Origin: Thermohalobaculum sp951813525
GTDB taxonomy: Bacteria; Pseudomonadota; Alphaproteobacteria; Rhodobacterales; Rhodobacteraceae
NCBI GenBank assembly: GCA_951813525.2
Contig: CATOTJ020000002.1
Location: forward strand, 310,001 to 374,000
Length of the DNA stretch: 64,000 nucleotides
Direction: 5' to 3'
Shown here: positions 18,114-28,100 of the stretch, piece after piece
How the letters are laid out: the number at the start of each line of letters is the position of its first letter
Numbering within the stretch: the stretch's first letter is position 1
The notes under the pieces: generated by a model
Database searches by the model: none
Seen by the model: the letters and a program-made list of their open reading frames with translations, nothing else
Told to the model about the DNA's origin: nothing
Translations under genes and position numbers: made by a program

Positions 18114-18541
18114 GGGGTGTCCTCCAGAGCGGCACGCAACTTGTTGCGCGTACCTTCAAGCGCGGCCAGGGACGGACGCGGGATCGGGGCGAAGGTGAGT
18201 TCGCTTTCCTGTATATATTGTCGCGATGTGATGTCGGTTTTTTCGATCATCGGGACGAGATGGGCGTGGGTATGGGGAATGTCGCCACCGGAAAACAAGA
18301 AGGCGACCCGATCAACGCCGTAAACCCGTTTTTGCATGCGCGCCAGACGTTGCCCGACGTTCAGCACATGCGCGGCAAGATCGGGCGGTGTCACGTCGAA
18401 AGTCGCGTGGTGCGCGCGCGGGACGATCTGCAGATGACCCTCTCGGATCGGTCCCCAGTCCAGGTAGGCGATGACGTGGTCATCGCTCCACACCTCATGG
18501 TCGTGGCCATTTGCAGCAATCGCGCAAAGATGACAGCCCAT
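18110..18541 (-). CDS. HIT-family nucleotide-binding hydrolase inside the hut operon
   Basis: 143 aa. It starts with a metal-site-like CHLCAI and carries the histidine triad HTHAHLV near residue 90 (IPHTHAHLVPM). HIT proteins hydrolyse or transfer nucleoside phosphoramidates and dinucleoside polyphosphates. Both ends overlap neighbours (TGATG with hutH, ATGA with hutU), so it is made in fixed ratio with the histidine-degrading enzymes. HIT genes are not a standard part of the hut pathway; a function there is unknown. Cytoplasmic. Confidence 0.88.
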   Translation of the reverse strand: MGCHLCAIAANGHDHEVWSDDHVIAYLDWGPIREGHLQIVPRAHHATFDVTPPDLAAHVLNVGQRLARMQKRVYGVDRVAFLFSGGDIPHTHAHLVPMIEKTDITSRQYIQESELTFAPIPRPSLAALEGTRNKLRAALEDTP

Positions 18542-20070
18542 CAGTGTCCCCCCTGCGGGAGAGAGAGATCTGTTGTCAGGGCGCCTTCCCGGATCAAGGC
18601 CGCGGCGCGGTCGAGGTCGGGGGAAAGGTAGCGATCCTGTTCAATTGCCGGGATCACGGCGCGGATCGTTGCGACGGCCGATTGCAGTTTTTCGCTGGTC
18701 TTTAGGGGCGCGCGAAATTCGATGCCCTGGGCCGCGCAAAGCGCCTCGACGCCGAGGATCGTGTTCAAATTGCGGTTCATGGGCCCCAGACGGCGTCCGG
18801 CATGGGCGGCCATCGAGACATGGTCTTCCTGATTGGCCGATGTCGGTGTCGAATCGGTCGAGCAGGGATGGGCCAGGTGCTTGTTCTCGCTCATCAGCGC
18901 TGCGGTCGTCACTTCGGCGATCATCAGGCCGGAGTTGAGGCCGGGGTCCGGTGTCAGGAAGGGCGGCAGATCGTGCGAGAGCGTCGGGTCGACCATCAGG
19001 GCGATGCGGCGCTGGGCGATGGCGCCGGTTTCAGCGAGCGCGAGCGCGATCTGGTCGGCTGCAAAGGCGACGGGTTCGGCGTGGAAGTTTCCACCGGAGA
19101 CGATGCGGTTTTCGCCTGTCAGGACGAGCGGATTGTCGGTGACGGCGTTCGCCTCGATCTCCAAGGTCCGGGCGGCATAGCCGAGAAGGTCAAGCGCGGC
19201 GCCGGTGACCTGGGGCTGGCACCGGATGCAATAGGGGTCCTGGACCCGGGTGTCGTCCTCGCGATGGCTTTCGCGGATCTCGGAGCCTTCGAGGAGGGTT
19301 CGCGACGCCCGGGCAACGGCGATCTGGCCGGGATGACCGCGCAGGGTGTGGATTTCGTCGACCAATGGTGCGGTCGAGCCCATGATCGCATCAGTCGACA
19401 GCGCGCCTGTGACGACCGCCGATGCAAGGTTTTGGTGCGCGTTCCAAAGACCGATCAGGGCGAGGGCGGTTGAAAATTGCGTGCCATTGATCAGGGCTAG
19501 CCCTTCCTTGGCGCCGAGCGTCAGGGGGGTGAGACCGGCGGCGGCCAAGGCCGCTGCGCCGGAGAGGGTCTCGCCGCCAAATTCTGCCTCTCCCTCGCCG
19601 ATCATCACGGCGGCCATGTGCGCGAGCGGTGCGAGGTCGCCGGAGGCGCCGACCGATCCTTTTGACGGGATGGCGGGGGTTACACCGCTGGCCAGCATGG
19701 CCTCCAGCATCTCGATAGTGGCGCGCGTCACGCCAGAGGCGCCGCGCCCGAGTGAGAGCAGTTTGAGCACCATCATCAAGCGCGCGGCATCTGTTTCCAG
19801 CCGGCGCCCGACGCCGCAACAATGGGAGAGGACGAGATTGCGTTGCAGGGTTTCGGTATCGCCCGGTGCAATGCGCACGCTGGCCAGTTTTCCAAAACCC
19901 GTGTTGACGCCATAGACCGGGTCGTCGGCTGCGGCCGCGGCGGCGACCATGGCGGCGGACGCGGCGATGCCCGGCCAGGCCGTGTCAGCAAGCCGGGCAG
20001 GCAGGTTGCCGCGCCAGATCCTCTCGAGCTGCGAAAGCGGCGTGGCGCCGGGTGTCAGGATTTCGGTCAA
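18541..20070 (-). CDS. hutH: Histidine ammonia-lyase
   Basis: 509 aa. Contains the MIO-forming Ala-Ser-Gly in GSVGASGDLAPLAHMA (about residue 143), YGVNTGFGKLA at the N-terminus and the conserved QDPYCIRCQPQV-type region. Removes ammonia from L-histidine to give urocanate. The start is TTG 20070 (MTEILTPG), which overlaps the hutI stop (TTGA); no ATG lies near, and coupling supports this start. Second gene of the operon. In the family the protein is a cytoplasmic tetramer. Confidence 0.96.
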   Translation of the reverse strand: MTEILTPGATPLSQLERIWRGNLPARLADTAWPGIAASAAMVAAAAAADDPVYGVNTGFGKLASVRIAPGDTETLQRNLVLSHCCGVGRRLETDAARLMMVLKLLSLGRGASGVTRATIEMLEAMLASGVTPAIPSKGSVGASGDLAPLAHMAAVMIGEGEAEFGGETLSGAAALAAAGLTPLTLGAKEGLALINGTQFSTALALIGLWNAHQNLASAVVTGALSTDAIMGSTAPLVDEIHTLRGHPGQIAVARASRTLLEGSEIRESHREDDTRVQDPYCIRCQPQVTGAALDLLGYAARTLEIEANAVTDNPLVLTGENRIVSGGNFHAEPVAFAADQIALALAETGAIAQRRIALMVDPTLSHDLPPFLTPDPGLNSGLMIAEVTTAALMSENKHLAHPCSTDSTPTSANQEDHVSMAAHAGRRLGPMNRNLNTILGVEALCAAQGIEFRAPLKTSEKLQSAVATIRAVIPAIEQDRYLSPDLDRAAALIREGALTTDLSLPQGGH

Positions 20071-21260
20071 AGTGCACCCCCGAAGATCCGCCGGTGGAGC
20101 GGGTTGAACCCGATGCGATAGGCCAGTTCAGCCGGGCGTTCGACATCCCAGATTGCAAGATCGGCGCGTTTGCCCGGCGCGATGGTGCCGCAATCGGTGA
20201 GGCCGAGTGCCCGGGCCGCGTTGGCGGTTGTGCCGCGCAACGCTTCGCCCGGTGTCAGGCCGAAGAGCGTGCAGCCCATGTTCATGGCCAACAGCAATGA
20301 GGTCAGCGGCGACGAGCCGGGATTGCAATCGGTGGCCAGTGCGATCGGGACATCATGATCGCGCAGGGCCTGGACCGGCGGTGCCTGCGTTTCGTGGATC
20401 GTATAGAATGCGGCGGGCAGAAGGACCGCGACCGTGCCGGAAGCTGCGAGCGCACGGGCGTCGTCATCCGCCGCGTACTCGATATGGTCGGCGGAAAGGG
20501 CGCCGTGCCGGGCTGCCAGTGCCGTGCCGCCCAGGTGAGAGAGCTGTTCGGCGTGGAGTTTGACGGGCAGACCAAGTTCTGCCGCTTTGTGGAACACCCG
20601 GTCGATCTGTGCCGGGGTGAAGGCGATCCCTTCGCAGAACCCGTCAACGGCATCTGCGAGACCCAGCCTGTGCGCCTGGGCCAGGGCGGGCAGACAGATG
20701 TCGTCGATATAGCGGTCCGGGTCCATATCCTTTGGGACGGCATGTGCGCCGAGAAAGCTGGTGCGGATGCGGACCGGCAATATGTCGCCCAGGCGCCTTG
20801 CAACGCGGAGCATCTTGAGTTCGGTCTCGATGTCGAGGCCGTACCCGGATTTTACCTCTATCACCGCGGCGCCCTCGGCGATCAACGCTTTGGCGCGGCG
20901 GGCGGCCGACGCAAGCAGTTGTTCCTCGGTTTCGGCCCGGGTCTGGGCAACTGTCGAGACGATGCCGCCGCCTTCGCGCGCGATTTGTTCATAGGACGCG
21001 CCCTGAAGGCGAAGCTCGAACTCTCGCGCCCGGTTGCCGCCATGGACCAGATGGGTATGGCAATCGATCAGGGCCGGGGTGACGAGGCGGCCGCCAAAGC
21101 CGTTTCCGGGCAGGGCCGCGAAACCCGATGGCAGATCGGCCCGGGGGCCAGCCCAGACGATTGCGCCGTCATCGATCACGATCGCAGCGTCCGGGGTCAC
21201 GGTGTCGCCCGGGTCGGCCATGCTGGCCAATTGGATATCTTCGATCAGATGTGCGGCCAT
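20067..21260 (-). CDS. hutI: Imidazolonepropionase
   Basis: 397 aa, amidohydrolase fold. Metal ligands are visible in DCHTHLVHGGNRAREFELRLQGASY (about residues 63-87), later His residues in KLHAEQLSHLGG, and the conserved ATDCNPGSSP Asp near residue 318. It opens the imidazolone ring to N-formimino-L-glutamate. First gene of the leftward operon; its ATG (21260) lies 60 bases from the hutC start. Nothing for the next step (hutF or hutG) is in the window. Confidence 0.96.
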   Translation of the reverse strand: MAAHLIEDIQLASMADPGDTVTPDAAIVIDDGAIVWAGPRADLPSGFAALPGNGFGGRLVTPALIDCHTHLVHGGNRAREFELRLQGASYEQIAREGGGIVSTVAQTRAETEEQLLASAARRAKALIAEGAAVIEVKSGYGLDIETELKMLRVARRLGDILPVRIRTSFLGAHAVPKDMDPDRYIDDICLPALAQAHRLGLADAVDGFCEGIAFTPAQIDRVFHKAAELGLPVKLHAEQLSHLGGTALAARHGALSADHIEYAADDDARALAASGTVAVLLPAAFYTIHETQAPPVQALRDHDVPIALATDCNPGSSPLTSLLLAMNMGCTLFGLTPGEALRGTTANAARALGLTDCGTIAPGKRADLAIWDVERPAELAYRIGFNPLHRRIFGGAL

Positions 21261-21297
21261 GGCCCCCGGCCTTGATAACTTGCTGTCTGCTGCATAA

Positions 21298-21311
21298 TAA
21301 GTGCATACTTA
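21298..21311. promoter_or_regulatory. Candidate HutC operator TAAGT-GCAT-ACTTA
   Basis: A 14-base imperfect palindrome (5-bp arms, 4-base centre) in the hutI/hutC divergent region, 9 bases before the hutC ATG. GntR-family repressors bind short palindromes of this size, so it could serve both autoregulation and control of hutIH-HIT-U. A nearby direct repeat of TGCATA (21291 and 21302) overlaps it. Confidence 0.4.
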
Positions 21312-21319
21312 ATCTGTCA

Positions 21320-22042
21320 ATGACGAATGCAAAGCCGATGGATCTGAACGAACGCACAGGGTGGGCCGATATACGGGCGCGTATCCATGGGATGATCGTG
21401 GATGGCACATTTGCGCGGGGCGAAAAGCTGCCGCTGGACCGCGATCTGGCCGAGCGATTTGGCTGTGCCCGCGGCACGGTACAGCGGGCCATGGCCGATC
21501 TGGCCGAGAGCGGCATTGTCGAGCGTCGGCGCAAAGGCGGGACAAGGGTGGTCGAAGCCCCGGCGACCCGGGCAATCGTAGAGATCCCGGTTGTGCGCCG
21601 GGAGGTCGAGCGCACCGGTGCCGTCTATGGTTACCGGTTGATTGCACGGCGCGTGCAGACGCCGCCTGCGTCCGTTGCGGCAATTGTGATGCCTGAAATT
21701 GATGCAGGGGAAATGTTGCGTGTCCAGGCCCTGCATCTGAGTGATGAAGAGGTTTATTCGTTCGAGGACCGCTGGATTTCGGTCACGACGGTGCCCGAGA
21801 TTTTGGACGTCGATCTTGCGACCGAGAGCGCGAATGCCTGGTTGGTTGCGAACCGCCCCTATGATCGTTGCGATGTTGCCATCAGTGCGATGCCCGCGGA
21901 TCGGCGCCTGGCCGCGGCGATGGCGTTGACTGCGGGGACGGCATTACTGACGGTCGAGCGCAGGACCTGGATCGGCGCGCGCGCGATCACTTACGTTAGA
22001 GTTTTCCATGCGCCTGGATACCGGCTGACCTCGCGGGGATGA
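21320..22042 (+). CDS. hutC: GntR/HutC-family transcriptional repressor
   Basis: 240 aa from ATG 21320 (ATG 21338, MDLNER, is an alternative). N-terminal winged helix (about residues 10-75): IHGMIVDGTFARGEKLPLDRDLAERFGCARGTVQRAMADLAESGIVERRRKGGTRV. C-terminal UTRA ligand domain follows (about 90-240), as in HutC, which senses urocanate. Divergent from hutI with a 59-base gap containing a candidate operator. It probably represses the hut operon and itself until urocanate builds up (known for the family). Confidence 0.88.
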   Translation: MTNAKPMDLNERTGWADIRARIHGMIVDGTFARGEKLPLDRDLAERFGCARGTVQRAMADLAESGIVERRRKGGTRVVEAPATRAIVEIPVVRREVERTGAVYGYRLIARRVQTPPASVAAIVMPEIDAGEMLRVQALHLSDEEVYSFEDRWISVTTVPEILDVDLATESANAWLVANRPYDRCDVAISAMPADRRLAAAMALTAGTALLTVERRTWIGARAITYVRVFHAPGYRLTSRG

Positions 22043-22109
22043 GTGGCGCGGATGTTGAAATTTTTACTGCGGCGGGTGCGCGACTTTGAGCGTCTCAAAA
22101 TTGGGCGGT

Positions 22110-22150
22110 CATTAACTGCGGGTTAATCACACCCGGTAACAAGGTTAATG
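22110..22150. promoter_or_regulatory. Inverted and direct repeats upstream of the rkpA-like gene
   Basis: CATTAAC (22110-22116) and GTTAATG (22144-22150) form 7-base inverted arms 27 bases apart. GGTTAAT also occurs as a direct repeat (22121 and 22143, a spacing of two helical turns). The motif ends 29 bases before the ATG. A regulator site is possible; none is recognised. Confidence 0.35.
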
Positions 22151-22179
22151 ATGGCAACCATAAATGAGCCGTCTTTCCG

Positions 22180-25100
22180 ATGACCCGAGATGTTCTTCCG
22201 CCCGCTGCGATTCATTTCACAGGCAGGGCCTGCCGCCTGCCCATGGCCGATACGGTCGAAGAGTTTACCGAGCTGTTGTTTTCGGGGGCCTGCGCGGTCA
22301 CCGAAATCCCGGAAAGACGCTGGCGCAAGGATCCGTTCTTTCATCCGGTGCCGGGTGTCAAAGGCAAGTCGTACAGTTTCGCGGCTGGCGCATTGCGCGC
22401 GGCCGAAGCGTTTGATCCGGCGCCGTTCGGGATTTCGCCGCGCGAGGCGGATTATATGGACCCGCAACAGCGCCTGATGCTGCAGGTGGTGTGGGAGGCG
22501 CTGGAGGATGCGTGTATTCCCCCTGCCGAGATCGCCGGAACCAATACGGGCGTCTTCATCGGCGCATCGATGATGGACCATGGCGGTGTGGTCGGCAGCG
22601 ATCCGGAACTGTCCGATGGATATGTGATGACCGGTTCGGCTTTGTCGGTGATTGCCAACCGGGTCAGCCATGTGTTTGATCTGCACGGACCGTCTTTGAC
22701 CATCGATACCGCGTGCTCGTCGTCATTGTTTGCGCTTGAGGCGGCGGCAAAGGCGCTGCGGCTGGGTGAGATCGATACGGCGATCGTCGGCGCGACGAAC
22801 CTGTTGATGTCCCCAAACTTCTTTGTCGGTTTTTCCGAGGCACGGATGCTGTCGCCCACGGGGCTGTGTCAGGCCTTTTCGGACGAGGCGGACGGATATG
22901 TCCGCGGAGAGGGCGCGGTCGCCTTTGTTCTGCGCAGGCGCGAGCCTGGGTCCGAGCCGCTGCCGCGCGATCATGGGCGGCTGGTCCATGTCGGGGTCAA
23001 CACGACCGGGCGCAGCGTGAATATTGCAATGCCGTCGGCCGATGCCCAGTTTGCCTTGCTGGACCGGGTCTATCGCGAGGCAGGTGTCGACCCCGATCGG
23101 CTGGCCTTTGTCGAGGCGCATGGTACCGGCACGCCTGTCGGCGACCCGATCGAGGCAGATGCGCTGGGCCGGGCGCTGGGGCGCAGGCGCAGCGCGCCAC
23201 TGCCGATTGGATCGGTCAAGTCGAATGTCGGACATCTGGAGCCTGCGGCAGGATGTGCGGGATTGCTGAAAGCGCTGCTGGCGCTGGAACACCGCAAATT
23301 GCCCGCATCACTGCACACGAAATCGCTGAACAACGCGATTGCTTTCGACGATCTGAACCTTTCCGTCGCGCAATCGCCTGTCGCATTGGATCTGGACGAC
23401 CCGGACCAGAGGCTGGCGGGGATCAGTGCATTTGGATTTGGCGGGGCAAACGCCCATGCGATCATCGAAGCGCCGGAGCCTGTGAATGTCGAACCGGTGA
23501 TCGTGCCCATGGGCGCGGCGGTGCAGGAGCGTATTTTTCTGACATCGGCCTTTTGTGACGCCTCTCTCAACGCCAGTGCCGCGGCCTATCGGGACCGGGT
23601 ATTCAAGGCCGATGGTCGGCCCGATACGCGGCTGATGGATGCACTGATCCACTTCCGCGGCGAACATCCCAGCCGCGCGGCCGTGATTGCAGCAGATCAG
23701 GGCACTGTGGGCGCGGCCATCGACGCGTTGGGCCGGGGCGAGAAGCACCCGGCCTTGGTCAGGGCCAATTGCGGTCTGTCCGATCAGCCACCGGTCTATC
23801 TGTTTTCCGGCAACGGCGCGCAGTATGCCGGGATGAGCCTTGCGGCGTTGGAGGCTGATCCGACCTTTCGCGCGGCCTATGAGGAGATTGACGCGGCATG
23901 GCACAGCCTGTCCGGTTGGTCGCTTCTCGATAAGGTTCGTGATCCCGGACTGGCGGACCAGATCAGGGCCGCGGATATCGCGCAACCGCTGCTATTTGCC
24001 GAGCAGGTTGCAACGGTTGCGGCGCTGCGCGCGCGCGGCGCGGCACCGATGGCGGTACTGGGCCATTCCGGCGGCGAGGTTGCAGCGGCGGCTGTGTCCG
24101 GTGCCTTAACGATGACCGAAGCTTTGGGCGTGCTCTTCGCGCGCGCCATGGCACAGCGGGAGTTGGCCGGCCTGGGCACGATGGCCGCGTTGCAGATCTC
24201 GGAGGACGAAGCCGCGGCGGTCCTGGCCGAAGCCGATTTCGGCGGAGTGACGATCTCGGCGGTCAACAGCCCACGCAGTGTGACGGTCAGCGCCCCCCTG
24301 GCGGCCATGGACGCGTTTCAAAAGCATGCGCGGCGAAAGCTTCGCTGGGCCATGGTGCGGTTGAAGGTTGATTATGCTTTCCACCATGCGATGCAGGACG
24401 GGTCCGAGGAGATCTTCCGCAATCTGTTGTCCGATCTGTCGCCCAAGAAAGCGCGAATTCCTTTCATATCCTCGGTTACCGGTGTGGTCGCCGACGGTGC
24501 GCGGCTGGACGGCGATTATTGGTGGCGCAATGTCCGCCAGCCTGTGCGTTTTGCCGATGCAATTGCGACCGCCGCGGGGCTTGGCCACCGTTGCTTTGTC
24601 GAGATCGGACCCGATCCGGTGCTGGGCGCCTATGCCCGCGATTGTCTGCGGGAACTGCCAGACGAGACGTTGGTGACGCACAGCACCACAAAGGCGGATA
24701 GCGGCGGGCTGAACCCGATCACATTGGGCGTCGCGCGCCTGCTGGTCGGCGGGGCGCGTCTGGATCGCGGGCGCATTGCCAGGCGTCCGCGGCGGGCTGT
24801 GCCGGGTCTGCAAACCTATCCCTGGCAGAACCGCGAAATGCGGGCCTATGACCGGGCGGATAACATCAAGCGGATGTCGGCCCGCTCGGACGATTATCAT
24901 CCGTTGTTGGGGCGCGAGATCGGCGAAGAGGCGCGGATCTGGTCGCGCGAGATCGATTTGCATTTGGCGCCGGAACTGGCCGATCACAAAATTGCCGGGA
25001 AGGTCCTGGTGCCGGGAACGGCGTTTGCGGAAATGGCGCTTTCGGCGGCGCAGCGAACCTTGGGCCAGTCGCAGATCGAGCTGCGCGATTTGGATATGTC

Positions 25101-28100
25101 GGCGCCGTTGATCCTGACATCGAAGGCGCTGGCCGAACTGCGCACCCGGGTCGTTTCGCCCGGAGCGACCGTCCGGATCGAGAGCCGCCCCCGCTTTGGC
25201 GACGAGAACTGGCTGGAACATGCGTCTTGCAGGGCCTTGGCCCTGGCCAGCGGTAGCGGTAGCGGCTGTGAGCAAGATGCGGCTGCGGATACTGCACCCG
25301 ATCCGGCCCAACGCCCGGCGGATCTGGACGGGGCGCGGCTCTACGATTTCGGAGCAGAGATCGGGTTGGATTATGGCCCGGAATTTCGGGCCGTCGAACG
25401 GTATCGTTTGCTTGATGACGACGTTGTTGAAGTTATCCTCAAGGCGCGGCCCGGCCCGACCGATGGTGCCGCCGCGTTGGACCCGGTTGCTGCCGATGCG
25501 GTTCTGCACGGATTGATCGGTTATCTGGAAAAGGGCCGGTTTGCAGACGCCTTGCTGGGGTTCCTGCCGGTGCGGATCGGTCGTTTGCGGTTGCACCGGC
25601 CCGGGCGGGCCATCCGGACAGGGCGTATCGCGGTCCACCGTGTTGGTGAGCGTTCTTTGCTTGCGGATATCTCGCTTTTCGACGAGGGCGGCGCGCTGAT
25701 TGCGGAACTGAAGGGAATGCGTTTCCGCGCTGCGCGGTTGTTGCAGCAAATCCAGTTTGATGCGCATGCATTCGGTTTCGATCTGGTACCGGTCGATCCG
25801 GGTCAGCCGGACGCGGCATTGTCAGGGTCGGCAATTGTTGCAGCATTGGTGGCCAAGGCGCCGGATGGCGATCCCGCGAACGATGCGCATGGTGGCGGGT
25901 CCGACGATGCGCCATTGCTGCTGGATGCAATTGCCTATCGCGCAGCGCATAACGCACTTGCCGCGTTCACGGATGCGAACGGGCTTGTGCAGGTGCCGGA
26001 GAATGCGCGGCCTGATACCCTACGCCTAGTCTCTGCCATCGGACAGATTCTGGAGGCATCCGGTCTGGCGGCGCATGCTGACGAGGGATTAAAGATTAGC
26101 GCGGAAAGCGGCCTGCCGGAAGTCGCGGTTTTGATCAGCGGATTGCTGGCGGAACGGCCCGAGCTGGGTCCTGAATGCGCGTTGTTGGCCCACTTGAACG
26201 GGGTGCTTGGCCCGATTTTGACCGGTGCGTTGGATTGGACGCCGGACGCTGTCTTTGGGCGCGCTGCGCTGAGTAACCTGTCTGCAGGCTCGGCCAGCCG
26301 CGAGCAGCGCAACAAATCCCTGATCAACGCGGTCCTGCCGCAACTTGCCGCGGCGCCCGAAAGACGGCCGTTGAGAATTGCCGAGATTGTCTTTGACCGG
26401 CCGGTTCTGCTGGACCGGTTGGCCAGCATGGCGCCGGGCCCGGTCGATGCCGTCATCCTGGCCGGTGAAAACGTGCAGTCATCGCCCTTGGCGCTGTCGA
26501 ATTGCCGGGTGCGCAGGTTTGCCTTGTCGGATATCGCCGATGCGGGTTCGTTCGATCTGATCGTCGCTTCGGCGCCCGCGATCGCACCCATCAGCGAGGA
26601 GGACCTTTGCCTTGCCGCCGCCGCGTTGCGGCCGGGTGGCGCCGCGATTGTGCTAACAGGCGAAGACCGCGACCATCTGGAATTGATTGCAACGCTTGCC
26701 GATCCAAGTGGTGCGCGCGGGTTGCAGCCTTCGACCGACCAAGGCGCAGTCAAGATAGCTCGCCTTGTTTTGCCGGGCGCGGGCAATGCGATGGTCGCCT
26801 ATGGCGCGGAGCAGACCAAATCGGTAGCGGCGCCACTGGCGGACGAGCCGATTTCAGAAGCAGCGCATGAAGGCATCGGGTCGGCTGAAGGACCGGGGAT
26901 GTTGACGGCGCTGCGCGGGACATTGACCGCCGCATCCGGCGCCGACGGATTGGCCCTGATCCACCATGCGGAACCCAATCTATGGGCCTTGGTGCCCGAT
27001 GGCGCGGGCGGTAAGGCGCCCGCACCAATCGCTGTACTCGCGCCGGATCGTGCACCGGACGGTGCCGGTGACCATGTTTTGCGTGCCCGATTGTTGCATC
27101 TGGCGGCATTGCTTCATGCCCTGCCCGCGGGCGGGGCGCCGATTTGGTTTATCCTGCCGGGGGGCGCCAGTTACTCAGGTGCACCTGCGGTGTCGCCGGT
27201 GCAAACGGCTCTCTGGGCAACGCTGCGCACAGCGAAGAACGAGTATCCCGGGCTGGATCTGAAAGCCGTTGATCCAGGTGATCAGCCCGATGATTGCAGT
27301 GCCCGCCGGATTGTCGAGCTGATGGCGTCGGCAACAGCGGAAACGGAATTTGTTCTGACGCCAGATGGCCCCAGTGCATTGCGCATCCGTCAGGGTACGC
27401 GGGATTGCGTGCTGCCGGAAGGCGGCCGGGCTTGCCTGACCGTTGATCCGGGCGGGGGGCTGGACAGCCTCGCCTGGCGGCGCGCGCCAATGCCGGAGCC
27501 GGGCCCCAACGAGGTTCTTGTCGAGGTCGAGGCCACTGGCCTGAACTATCGAGATGTCATGTGGTCGATGGGGTTGCTGCCGGAAGAGGCGCTGGAACGC
27601 GGCCTGACCGGCCCGACCCTTGGAATGGAATGCGCGGGCCGGATCGCAGCACTGGGCGCTGATGTCGATGGACTGTCGATCGGCGACAGGGTGGTTGCCA
27701 TCGGCCCTTCGTCCTTTGCCAGCCATGTCGCGGTTGACCGGGATTGGACACTGCCGCTGCCGACAGGATTGACGGCCGAGGCGGGGGCAAGCCTGCCGGT
27801 CGCGTTCTTCACGGCCTATTACGGGCTGACCCATCTCGCCCATCTGAGCGCGGGCGAGACGGTATTGATCCACGGCGGTGCAGGCGGCGTTGGTTTGGCG
27901 GCAATTCAGGTGGCGCGCACCGCAGGGGCGCGGATCATCGCAACCGCCGGTAGCGGCGTAAAACGAAGCCTTCTCGAGACACTGGGTGTCGACGCAATCG
28001 CAGATTCGCGAAGCGCGGACTTCGAGACCGATGTTCTGCGGCACACGGGCGGTGCCGGTGTCGACGTGGTTCTGAACTCGTTGAGCGGTATCTCGATGGA

